A DNA stretch of 64,000 bases from Stercorarius parasiticus (Eukaryota; Chordata; Aves; Charadriiformes; Stercorariidae). The stretch lies in contig VWZL01002562.1 of the NCBI GenBank assembly GCA_013396915.1, positions 561,068 to 625,067 of the forward strand, given 5' to 3'. The notes below the pieces were generated by a model. That model saw only the letters and a list, made by a program, of their open reading frames with translations. It did not search any database and had not been told where the DNA came from. Made by a program: the position numbers and the translations under genes. Positions within the stretch are counted from its first letter, which is position 1. The number at the start of each line of letters is the position of its first letter. Positions 10,901-22,800 of this stretch are shown one piece after another.

Positions 10901-13854
10901 TCCTTGAAGGAGAAGGGCTGAAATTCAGTATCTTGAGATGTCTCGAGACAAAAGACATCTGGACCCCTTGGAATGGCGCTGGTGGTAGAGGATGACCCCG
11001 GGTACCTCATCCAAAGGACCATGTCCTCTCCTGCAACCCAGTGGGTGGAGTCAACTCGTACTTGGGGGTTTGGCTGAAACACCAGCTATCCCAGCGGGGG
11101 GAGCAGTCTGCAGGGCAAAGGCCGGCTTCAGCTCAATCCAGAAAGTTTTCTAAGACAAAGGCGCTGCAAGGAAATAAAGAGAGGTTACTGAGCGCTCCCC
11201 CTAAGCCACAGGACACACAATACACAGAGAGTGATATTTGGGTTACCTGATATCTCGGTATCATTTATTAACCATCAGATGCAGGTAAATTATTTTTCTG
11301 CTCTTTGGAGAATAAAGCAGCGCCAAAGACTTGCTGGAAAATCACTTGGGTGGGAAACAACGTAGTGGGGACCTGTGCTGAAAGTAATTAGTGGGCAAAC
11401 ATGCCGGGCAGGTGCGATGTGCTGCTTCTCCAGGCTGTAGGCCCCCGGGGCAGCCACGGAGACACGGTCAGACACGCGGGCAGAGCTCAGCGCCTGGGAT
11501 GGGGCTGGGATGCTGGAGGCAGCGCTGCGGGAAAAGCACTTTCTGCGGCTGCAGCTCTACAAATGCAGACCCCGATCCTGCTTTGAAGGTCAAGACAAAA
11601 CATGCCTGCAGTCAGGAGGGGAGAACAAACAGTGGAACCCAGCACCAGAGCCTGCAATCCACGCACCGACAGCAGCCAAAAATGCAGTGTAAAGCGGAAG
11701 TGTAGAGAGGAACTTAAACCAAGAGGACCAAGTCATGCAATAGGGAGCAGAAGACTTGACTATTTCCAAAGCAAGTAACTGCTTCAGAGGTGTTAGATTC
11801 TCATCATGGAAAATAACAAAGATGTAGTCTTGTGCTTGCGCTGAATGGGTTTGAGTAAGAGCCCTACAAAGCCAACTCCACCAAGGAGTCTCAGGCTCTT
11901 CCCAGGAAGTATTTAGCACCAAGATGCCTGTGATGGAGCATGGCAGATCACCCACCACGTGTCTGCCGGCGCTGCTGCTAACAGGCATCAGCGTGAATCC
12001 ACAGAAATGAGAAATGGGCTTCGTACAATTCCATTATAAAGTGGCTGTTGTCACTGGATTAAGCTTTGATTAATGCCCCAGCTATCACTTACCAGTTCAC
12101 ATTCAGTGTCTCAAATAGTTCTCGTGCACACCAGTCATTAAACACAAAGCCAAGGTGGCATTTGAGATCAGACCTTGGAAGTGGCCGAGCACAGCCCTGA
12201 GGGGTGACCCCCTCTCCCTGGGCTCACCTTCCCCCAGAGCCCCCTTCCCTTCTCCAGGGCAGCATCCCTGGCCCCTTCCCAACACCCTCCCTCGGTCACC
12301 ACCACCCTCCAAGCCCCCTCCTTATGGGGCACAGCAGGTTCAGCAGCTGCCACCAGATGAAAAATGTCTTTTTGCGTTTCTGCTGTGCAGTGGCTGCAGG
12401 CACGGAGGGGACCCAGGGTCCCGCACAGAGTCACAGAATGGTTTGGATTGGGTGGGACCTTAAAGCCCATCCAGCTCCAACCCCCAGCCCTGGGTAGGGA
12501 CACCTCCCACTAGACCAGGTTGCTCAAAGCCCCATCCAGCCTGGCCTTGAACCACTCATCCTGCAGGCACATGGCAGACCTGGAGCTTCTCCAGACCCTT
12601 GCCTGCAGAGCACCCAGGTTTGTGGGTGCCTCTGAGACCCAAACCACCTCTGAAGCCAGAGCTTGCTGCTCTCAACCTCACACAGCAGCACAGCTCTCCC
12701 AAAGACACGCCCGGGGGAGACCTGCCTGTGCCCCACGCCAGGGACATCTTCAGGGTTCACTCCACAGGGCAGAGGGCGCAGGTGGGGTTACTGCCACACC
12801 CCAGCAGCTCTGGGGAGGGACCTTCAGACGCTATGTGCTTGCATGGCTGACGCTGCAACACCAATGTTTTTCCAGACACCTCCAGCTGGGAGTGTTTAGA
12901 ACATTTGTCTTTCTGTAGAGGTTGAAAATTTATCCAAAACGCTTTTTGCTTGAACTGATGAATTTACCCTGCCTGGAGTGGTTCTGCTTTTAAGGTAAAG
13001 ACAAAAACCCCACAGGGTAAAAGCATTTAGCAGCAGACACATCCAAAACCCACTGTTGCACATCGGAGCACCTCAGAGGCCTCTCTTCTACAGGGACTCG
13101 TCCCAGGACACTCCCCAGCCCGACCCAGGCAGCCCATCTCCAGCCTCTTCCACGTGCACGAGCCTCCCGCTGCCCTCTATCACAAGTTTTTAACCGAGTT
13201 AAAAGTTACAGGGATATTTAAAAACATGTTGCCCACACTGGCCCTTACAGCACAATTTGGTTATTTTCACACTACACACGATTTCTGTGGCATCTGCCAT
13301 TTCTCAGTGAGCAGCGAGCGCAGACGTACCCCCGCAAGCAGACCCGACCCGTCCCATCCCGGGCAGTAACATGCTGCAGCGCTGGCCAGGAGCCACAGAA
13401 AAGCTTCAAGTACAGGGAACAAGCATAGGGGCAGATTTAAAACACAACTGTCACACGTTTTTTGTGTGTAGGAAAGGGTTTTTTACCCAACAGGTGGGAT
13501 TTAATAACTCAGAGAGAAGTACAATTATGAGGTTAAAATACACAAGTAGGTTAATTCTAACTCAACCAAGTAGAACTTCCCCTCACTCTTAACAATTTTA
13601 TCATTGCTGGGCCGTAACTAACTCTTCATTTTTAACAGACAGGTTGGCTGCAGAAGCTACTATTAATTCATGTAATCTGAAAACCTGGACCACAACTATG
13701 TTCCCTACCCGAAATGAACGGCTACATCCAGTGATGGGTCCCTCGCTGTAGAAGAAACTCCAAGAGCTCAAACTCGCAGCGCGGTTCTCAAAGACCCGTT
13801 CTCAGCCTGTATCCCTGTGGCGTTAACGCCGTACTGCAAATGTAGCACAAGGCA
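7906..13854. other. FGF16-ATRX intergenic region
   Basis: About 6 kb between the convergent 3' ends, mostly GC-richer than the ATRX side. It contains many short overlapping open frames on both strands (for example 9808-10119, 10135-10569, 11590-11988, 12520-12918), none with recognisable family features, splice structure or one-frame bias. It holds an antisense CR1 fragment at 12425-12560 and a second AATAAA at 8480-8485. No RNA gene was recognised. Confidence 0.7.
12425..12560 (-). mobile_element. CR1 LINE fragment (antisense)
   Basis: The stretch reads like the reverse complement of an avian CR1 3' region: it starts with AGAGTCACAGAATGGTTTGG, has the phrase for a yellow-flag CR1 end (ACCTTAAAGCCCATCCAG, CTCCAACCCCC), then ACTAGACCAGGTTGCTCAAA and CCCATCCAGCCTGGCCTTGA. 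It is 5'-truncated, as nearly all CR1 copies are. Confidence 0.85.
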
Positions 13855-16534
13855 CATTGATGTATTTTGGTCACTTTATTAAATGAGATATTAAATAGTT
13901 TAAGTTTCAACTACTAAACAGCACTTTGAATGGTGAAAACACAGATAGTATATCGTCATACTTGAATGCTTCTTCTTTTTAAAAACACATTTCCAGTCCT
14001 TATATATATTACAAAACAGCCTTATAGGAAGAGGTGACACCTTTTCTATAGTACTTAAGATATTTAATACAGAACTGAAAAGCCATCTAATAGAAACAAA
14101 GGCAAGTCTTCACAGCTGTATGATTTCAGCAGCCAAAGCTGGTTGATGGACTGAAACATTACTATACAACTGGGACAAAACATATACAATATCACAATAC
14201 TAAGCAAAAACGCTTTACATCCAAAGGAATAAACAGGTTACAAAATGTGGAGAATTTAGCAGGCAAAACTGTATTACAAGCAACATTTTTATTCGTCATC
14301 TTAAGCCATTTCACCTAGTTAAAACATCTAAAACAAATATAAAAATGAGCCTTTTATTATCTTATTGATGTATGTTCTGTCTTTAAATATTTGTTAAAGC
14401 TTGATGTTATACTCAAAGCACATTGTTATGCAGCTAAAATGTCAAGTGAGAAACATGTATGCAGTGGTCCAAGTTTTATTTCAATGCTTATCTCTGCTTT
14501 CTTCTTATGCGTTAGTCTCCTGTTATCCGCAGTTTTGTCCAGAATGAAAAAAAATGTGCCTTTAAATGTTGCCTAAAACTTCCACATTTAAGTCTTTTGA
14601 GTTACTGTAAAACTCTGTTGAACATTCCCAGGTTTGGTAGAAAGTTATTTCTCTTATTCACGACACGTAGGAATATCGGTGAGAGTTGCCCAGAGTACAT
14701 TTGCCTTCAAATGTTTGTCTCAAAGTCTCACATCTTGTTTCTTCTGGTGTGAATACGTCTCTTTTTGCTCCCCTCCCCCCAAATTAAATTTAATTGTAGA
14801 GCTGGCAAAGCACTAGAACATACTGAGGTTCTTTTGTGGTATCTTGTAATAAAAGAGTCCAAGACAGCAACTTGTTAGCTGGTTTTGCAACAGATCAAAC
14901 AAACTTTGTTCAGATCGCAAACCAAGTTTCAATCGCAAAATGAAATATCGCGTAAGATTTGCATATTTAGATGCAAAAACCACTTGTCCATTCAGGGCAA
15001 GAACTCAAACTCCTGCAAGAAACCTTCCAGAAACCAAAACACTTTCAAGTTCATGTCAGCAAGTCAGAAGAGTCCAGCAACATCTGGAGCAAACGCCTCC
15101 ATCCGCTCCTTTCTCCAGAGTTCTCTGTAGTCGATACACCGTTGCCTCAAATGTTCCTGTCACTTACTTTTACCCCCAAATTATAAACTTTTTTTTTTGG
15201 GGGGTGGGGGGAAGAATTAACCAAACTATATTCAAATAAAAGTCTTATTTGTATCTAATTAGATCTTCACAAGCACAAAAAGTGTGGGTAAAGAGAGTGC
15301 TAATGATATATAATAAACCAGAAATTTATCTCTGGTCTACGTAAAAAAAAAAACCCAACAAAACCCCCAATCTCTTTGAGTACTAAATCACATTCTCACA
15401 CAAAAGAAAGGGAACGGGGAGGAGTGCATAACCAAAACTTGTATCTAACAGAGGAAAAGTTATCTCACTGTTCTGGCAGCTCTGGAAGTGGCTACAGCAC
15501 TTTCTTTGTATCGATTTTAAATCGGCAATGGTTCTGCCATTTTAAAGTTGTTTATATAGCAGGGTTTTACCCTGGCCACCATCACTATTTTAACCCCCAA
15601 AATACCAGGAATTTAATTTTCTTGGCCTGTCTCCCATTGCCGGCAATGGGAAAAGACAGTAGCACCAGCATTAAGGAGTTAACAGAAATGTGCTTTGTAT
15701 TGGACTCCGCAAAGAGTAAATTAGCGTGTGAAGAAAAAACGTCTCTAACTCTAAGGTCACCATTTGTTATTCCGTCACATAAAACTGAAAATAAAAAATG
15801 GCAGAAGACTAGGGAAGAGCAATCATCTTCCCCAAGTCACTAGTTAAGGCTGTATACACAGTTTCTATATAACTGCACGACTCAAGAGTTTCAGAGCAGT
15901 AGTACTCAAGAATATTGCACTCGATTCTGTTTCAAAGAGTATTTTCAGTTCCTGTGTTCCATTCAGCATAGATGATATAGTATGAGTCCAGACCCCAGTC
16001 AGAAGGAAACTAGACTATTTCTGTTATAATATTCCCACTAATATAAAGAAATGGGTAAGCAGAAAAGTATTCCATAATTTGAGGAATCAACTCTAATCAA
16101 GAACTCAGCTGTTTACAATTCACATATGGTATATACTGAAACATACAGACCTGCAGTCCTTCCTAAGCTTCTCAAATCTGATGACGGCTTCGCAGCTACT
16201 AAAAGCAAGCATAGGAGTTTAGACAGGAAACCTGTGGAGATGCTACTGTTACGGGAGGACTTGTTTTCACTGAAAACAACTTGTTATCTCCTGTACTCAA
16301 CATATGTAAGAAGATTCTAGGCAACATCACTGACAACAGGGAAAAACATTATGTCCTATTTAAACAAAGCTAAAACACTAATATGGAACATGGCGTTTAA
16401 GGGACCAACCAAACTATTAATTAATTTTTTTCTTTTTTTTTTTTTTACAGTTGAGTTCTGTTAAGCCATTGATTCCTAAAAAAATAAAAGTTCTTTCTCT
16501 GATTTTAACAATCCTTTAGGCTTTTAGTGCAAAA
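13855..16534 (-). other. ATRX: ATRX 3' UTR
   Basis: About 2.7 kb of AT-rich sequence from the ATRX stop down to just past an AATAAA at 13875-13880, with no competing coding evidence. It includes a T10/G-rich tract at about 15187-15213 and several short A or T runs. The 3' end is inferred from the poly(A) signal only. Confidence 0.7.
13875..13880 (-). promoter_or_regulatory. ATRX: poly(A) signal AATAAA of ATRX
   Basis: On the minus strand the context reads TTTAATAAAGTGACC, 2.66 kb downstream of the ATRX stop, and the GC-richer intergenic DNA begins close beyond it. Other AATAAA-like sites in the UTR could give shorter mRNAs. Confidence 0.65.
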
Positions 16535-16813
16535 TCACATTGATTTCCCTTGGGAAGGCCCTGGATTTTTGCCTCTCATTGGTGGTGGTGCTCGTTGTAA
16601 CGGCGGTGGCTGCATACCACCAGACACTGACTGATACATTCCTCTCATATCTATCTGTTGGTAGTTGGAAGGATTCATGATTAAATTTGGAGGCTTTGGC
16701 ATCATGAGATGACTCATTGCTGCTTGCTGGTACGACATCTGCTGCTGTTGCTGCTGATTGTACTGCTGCTGTAGTCTTCTGTTCATCAGTATCCTCTGAA
16801 CGCAACTGATTAA
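16535..16813 (-). CDS. ATRX: ATRX exon 35 coding part (C-terminus, stop)
   Basis: 279 coding bases in phase 0 after acceptor CCTTCACAG. It encodes [20 protein letters not shown], a run of six glutamines, [20 protein letters not shown] and [17 protein letters not shown], then TGA. The Q-, P- and M-rich end closely follows the human C-terminus as I remember it. Confidence 0.97.
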   Translation of the reverse strand, partial: LISCVQRILMNRRLQQQYNQQQQQQMSYQQAAMSHLMMPKPPNLIMNPSNYQQIDMRGMYQSVSGGMQPPPLQRAPPPMRGKNPGPSQGKSM

Positions 16814-19800
16814 CTGTGAAGGGAAAGCAGAGCTGTTACAGCCGCTCGACCCCTCTCAATGCTGCAAGTATCAAGTTCAGAGTTAAAATCAATTCGTTAG
16901 GGATAGCATGGCCCAAGGAAAAAAGCACCATTGTTATCGCCATCACTAATGTGATGGTATTCACAAGCTGATTACTGTAGAAACCATTTAGTAACACCAT
17001 TTAGGGCTAAGTTCTCTTAATGACTTGCCTATTGTATTGCAGGCAGCATTAGTGCATGTTGCCATAGCAACTTACTAATACTGGGAAATTATTCCCAGGT
17101 ATAAGTTACAACATTATTTGCCATTTATCGTCCCTTTGAAAGTCCTGCATGCAGACTGTCACTAAATGTTTGATTAAGAGAAAACTCTTCCCATTGACGT
17201 CATCTGGGCAACCTTCAGATTTTGCAAAATAATTCTAAGCTAAAAAAACAGTACTGTCCAAGATGTGTGTTTTCTAAGTTGCTTTCTGAGCTCTGGGAAT
17301 CAGCTTTCTCTTTAAGCCTCATAACCTTCAAGCAAACTCCTTCAACAGAAAAATTGGGCAAATATGTTTTGGTTTTTTTTTTATGAACTTCTCATGGAGT
17401 CTCCTTCCATGAGGCTGAGCAACGCAATCCGACACACTGCAGAAGTCACCATCTCCTGACATTACGTCACATACACCATTACACAATGTCAGCAAATGCC
17501 TGACCCACGGAAACACACATTCTGTAAGTGCGTATTTATGTACCTAAACTTCTATTTTATGAACACACACATGCCAAGTCCATACTCAACATCCCAGTTC
17601 AAACATGGGCAGTTGATCAAATAAGTATTAGATATTTTACCATCTGTTGTTTAGTAAGGACATCGTTATAGATGGCTTCTCGGCGCTTGACATCAAGCTC
17701 CTGGCTTGCCTGCCTGCTTAGTGCCAGGGCCTGTACTTGGCTCTCCGTGAGTGTCACATTTTCTTTCCACTGAAAAGGAGAAAAAATAAAACCTTCTTGG
17801 CACTAGTCATTTTAACAAAATCATAATGATAACCAAGGTCCTGCATTATGTTCAGAGTTGCATCAAGAGTTAAAACACAGCCCAATTTCCAGTAAATGCA
17901 AGATTACACTTCACCAGAATCAGGAGTATGAGTTATTAGTTCTTCTAACTGCTAATTAAGGTAGTACACCTTTAGATTACTAGGAGCAAGTGAGAAATGT
18001 GGCAGCCGAAGACAGACAGGTAAGGACAAGATACAGGAAATACATCTTATTTGTGTACAATTATTATTCTTATTTGTAGAAAATCAGCATTTTCAGAGCA
18101 TGGCAAGTAATTATGGATCTAAACTGCTTGTCTTCTAAGGCTTTATGTCATCTAGGTACCATTAAGGGTTACTGCAAGCTGCAGGGATAAAGGTCAATAC
18201 AAACTGGAAGTGATATTCATTAATAATGCAATTAACTAGCTGAATGATCATATACAATAGTAATTTATTTGCCTGATAACATTTAACATTTTCCTATCTC
18301 CTGATCTAAACCTACAGTTACCCATTTCACTCACTATGGTTGAAATGATGTCTTCAAGGGGCTGAATTCTTGCTGCAGTTACACTGTTGGTTGCTTCCAC
18401 AACTTTCTCTCTTCCTTGATTAATAAGGTCCTGAGAAAACACCAGGAAATTAACTATAAAACACAGATACAATGAACACATTTCTTTGCCAACCTTTTAT
18501 AAGTTTTCTTCATCTTTGCCTTATGCACCTAGACTTTAATTACTTTTTTCTCTCAACTTGTGCAAGTCAATGAGTCTAAGCTTCCACACAACTGAATTTC
18601 AGCAGAGAGTAACTGAACAGCATGTATAAAACTGCCAACTTGTAAAGTGGACAGTATTTATAAAAAACTATTTTTGTACCCAAAAGTTTTCAGATCATCA
18701 GAGGAGCACTACGTTTCTACTCAGGCACATTTTCTGTGATACTGACTTTGATGACGTTACAGTCTCAACTCATTCTACGTGCTCAAATTATTATCTATTA
18801 TGCTAAATTATCTATTTTAGCATAATACTGGCATATATTGTGTATTATTCCTCAGGTATATCCAACACAGGACCCCCTGATCTGCACACTTTGTTAGAGG
18901 TTCTTTAGCGCAAACCCCTCACCAGACACGAGCAGGTATCATAAGACAATTGTGCTTCAACTCCTGTCGTTTACAGCCTGGCATCTTACTAGGAAGAAAC
19001 GCCCTCAGCTGCTTCAACTGAGATGGCAAAACAAGAGCTGGGATAGCTGTGGAACTGCACACGTGTTCCTCTCTCCCATTCCTTCTCAGACAGAAGACAG
19101 ATGGAGGTAGAAAGCTAGATGTGGCAATTAATGTCTGCCAAAAATGCAGTTAATCTTCCAGAATCCTGAGATACTACACGGGTATAGGTTTATATGCATA
19201 CAAGTTAGACTTCAATATAGCTACACACACAAAAAAAAAGATTAAAAATAGGATACAGTTATATAAAGTCAAGATACTTAAGAATGACATTAACCATTAT
19301 TTGTGACAGAAAAATACATGCTTATAGCAACACAGAGAGATGTTACACTACTCGGATTGCTACTTACCTCCAGCTGTTGATTACTCATTGCCGACAGAGC
19401 GCCCAAATTGAAAGGAATATATGGTGTTTGAGAGTTGAAATTTGTGGGAAGCATATTGGTCCCAGTTGGCATGTTGAAACGCATAGTCAAGCCCTTAAAA
19501 AACACAAAATGCACTTAATTTGAATAACTAATAATTCATGGTCTTCTATACTAACCCATGAACTAGCACAGGCAGACGCATCAGCCCTCAGAGAAGGCTA
19601 CAAGCACCGTAGACTGCACATGAAGGCTGACCTAGCTCAGTAAACTGGAGATCCTTTCCAAACCTCCATTCAAAAAGACATTTTAATCACAGAGGAACCT
19701 AACTTCTAGCCTCGAGTAATACAGGAGTTTAGCTTAATTATAATTATTTGGTATCCTAAGAAAAAAAAATGACCAAGTCTTATTAGTATATCTTAAGTTG

Positions 19801-22800
19801 TTTAAGATGCTTTTTTATACTGCAAACTCACTACTTAATTTTGAGTTTGACCTGCCTGTAATCAAATTCTGAAGAAGTGAAATGCATACTTTATTAGCAG
19901 GAATATAAAGCTCATCTCCCGTATGGGTATCTCATTGGTCAATTTCAGTGCTTATTGTATTATATCTTCCTATTTCTTCACCCTCACAAAACCTTCTCTC
20001 AATATTCTGTCCAGTTCTGGGCTCCCCGGTTCAAGAAGGACAGGGAACTGCTGGAGAGGGGACAGCAAAGGGCTACAAAGATGGTTAGGGGACTGGAGCA
20101 CCTCTCTTATGAAGAAAGGCTGAGGGATTTGGGTCTCTTCAGTCTGGAAAAAAGGCAGCTGAGGGGGGACCTTATCAATGCTTATAAATACTGAAAGGAT
20201 GGGTGTCAGGAGGATGGGGCCAGGCTCTTTTCAGTGGTGCCCAGCGACAGGACAAGAGGTAATGGGCACAAACTTGAGCATAGGAAGTTCCACCTAAACA
20301 TGAGGAGGAACTTCTTTTCTTTGAGGGTGGCAGAGCCCTGGCACAGGCTGCCCAGAGAGGTGGTGGAGTCTCCATCTCTGGAGACATTCCAAACCCGCCT
20401 GGACGCGTTCCTGTGCAACCTGCTCTGGGTGACCCTGCTCTGGCAGGGGGGTTGGACTGAATGATCTCCAGAGGTCCCTTCCAACCCTGCGATTCTGTGA
20501 TTCCATTCCATTTCATTTGTCACTTGTTCACTCAGGATGGCCAGTGGCAATTTATACATCCACTTTTTGTACTTTCACATTACTGATCAGATCTGAATAC
20601 CAAACTTCGCCTTTCCAGGAATTTTCTGCTATTAAGACTCCAGTTGCACCAAGTTATCATATTCCTTTTACAGCAAAAAAATCCCAAACCTGTAGCCAAT
20701 TTACAATTTTCTTCATTCTACCACCTGCTTAAATATCAAATGAACAAGACACAACAAACAATAGGAAAAAAAGCAAGCTTTTAGGCTCTTTCTGGCAGAT
20801 GCTTATATGTTTGTGGGATCACGGCAAAAAATTCTGAAATCAATTGTATACCTTTAATGGAGCTAGAAATTTCCCTCAAATGGTAAAAGAGAGGTATTAC
20901 ACAGGACACCCGTTGAGTTTTATTATGAAATAGAAAAAAAAAGTGTGTGTAAAAGGAAAAAGCATCAAAAGAGCAAACAAGACACGGTATCTCAATTTTC
21001 CATATGTCAAAAGTTTGCTTTACATACCCATTTCTTGGCCTATAAGAAAATTAACTTCCCCAAAACAAACCGAAAAGTTAAGTGGTACTTAAATCTGGAA
21101 AGGTTATTTTCATATATGTAAACCTGATACAGATAGCTTTACCTTCTTTTCTGCTTCATATTCTGCCCATGCTGCCTTCCTTTCTTCTTCAGTGAGTTCT
21201 TCTTCCTCCTTATGGTCCAGGAGTGAATCATGTTCGTGATATCCAACTATATACTCTTTATTGATTTGAAGCAATTCTGCTAGAATTGTATCCTGTTCAA
21301 ATTAAGAGATGATAAAATGAGAAGTCACTCAGTAGCTCTACTCTATTTACTCTTTGTGCATGCCTGACTTACTGCTTTCACCCAGTTTCACAAAGAGCAG
21401 CTCAGAGCACTTCACAGCAAAACAAAATTTAAAAATAATTTAAAAGTACAATTTTCCTCAGAGAGAGGGTAATGGATTAACAATCTGTTACAGAGCTGAC
21501 AGTCCAATCACTTAATGAACCACAGGAATGCACTCAGATTCCACAACAATAAATGCAGTTTAAGAACCTAAAAAGAATGGAATGTGCTCAATGATTTTTC
21601 CTTTGCTTAGGCTGGATACCCGAGAGGACCCATCAATAATCTGCATCTGTAATATACAAAGAGCACCTCTACTGGATTTAAAACACTAAGTAGCACTTTG
21701 GTCCATCAACTGTCCATCAGCATCCAACAGAAAAGGCTGCTTTCTTAAAACTGTTAAGATACATGTCGAGATAAACAGTTCCCCACCCATCTGCACTAAG
21801 AAAGGTCAAATCACTGCTCTGAACCAGATTTGATCAGCAGGTTGCAATTTAGACCTCTGTATTCCACAGTATCCCTAATGCTTAATTGCTTTTACAGTTA
21901 ACCAAAATATTTACAATGTTCTTTATAATGGCAAAGTATTGTGAAGGTTTTGTTGACAGGCATACTATATATTTTATATACATATATCCGTATTTTTATT
22001 TTTTGTATATATATGTATACATAAAAGAAAGCTCCAATATACCTCAGCATTCAGTCTAAGATATCTAATGCAAAAAATTATACATAAAACCTATTGATGT
22101 TTTTTTGAAATGACAAGTTACCAACATGTTGAGTATTTCCTAGATAAAGTAAAAACAAACTAGCTGCTAACTAAAATATTAAGTTGCTGACATCCTTGTC
22201 TGGACTACAGATGTCACATTATGATAGATGATTATCTTAATTAAAAAGTGATATAAAAGCAGATACAGGAAATTAACGTAAAAAGTGGTATTTCAAGGTA
22301 GGTAGTAATGGTTTTGCAATCCTCATTCTCACTGAGTCAACATTCCAGTCTCCACAGTTTTTCTCTTTAAAATAAAAGCAATGCTGCAAAAGATGAAGGA
22401 AAACACGCTCTATACTATAAGACTATTAAAAACTGGTCATGTGGCACTGCAAGAGTCCCCTTTTGGAGATAATTATTCAACATGGTGGGGGTTTTTAAAT
22501 GCACTTGTATCACTGATGAGCTTTCTGAATTAAGAAAGCTCCAATATACTTTAGCATTGAGTCTAAAATTCATAATACAAAAAAAATTATCTCATTGAAC
22601 TTTTGAACTACTCCTGAAATGAATTACAGTGAATACACTAAACATACTTTCTGCAGTAGAATTCTATGAATATCTACAGACCCACTCCACATCACGCCCT
22701 TATTCCGCTCAGCATTTGTGCAAATGGAAATAACAGACCTGTCCTACCCTGACGTTTTACTATCGATGACTGGAAAGAATAGCTTGCACCCACAAGCAAA

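Noticed and set aside
8055..12918. Many 60-144 codon open frames between FGF16 and ATRX
   Set aside because: Overlap on opposite strands, low-complexity Pro/Arg/Ser-rich products, no splice pattern, and one set is inside a CR1 fragment.
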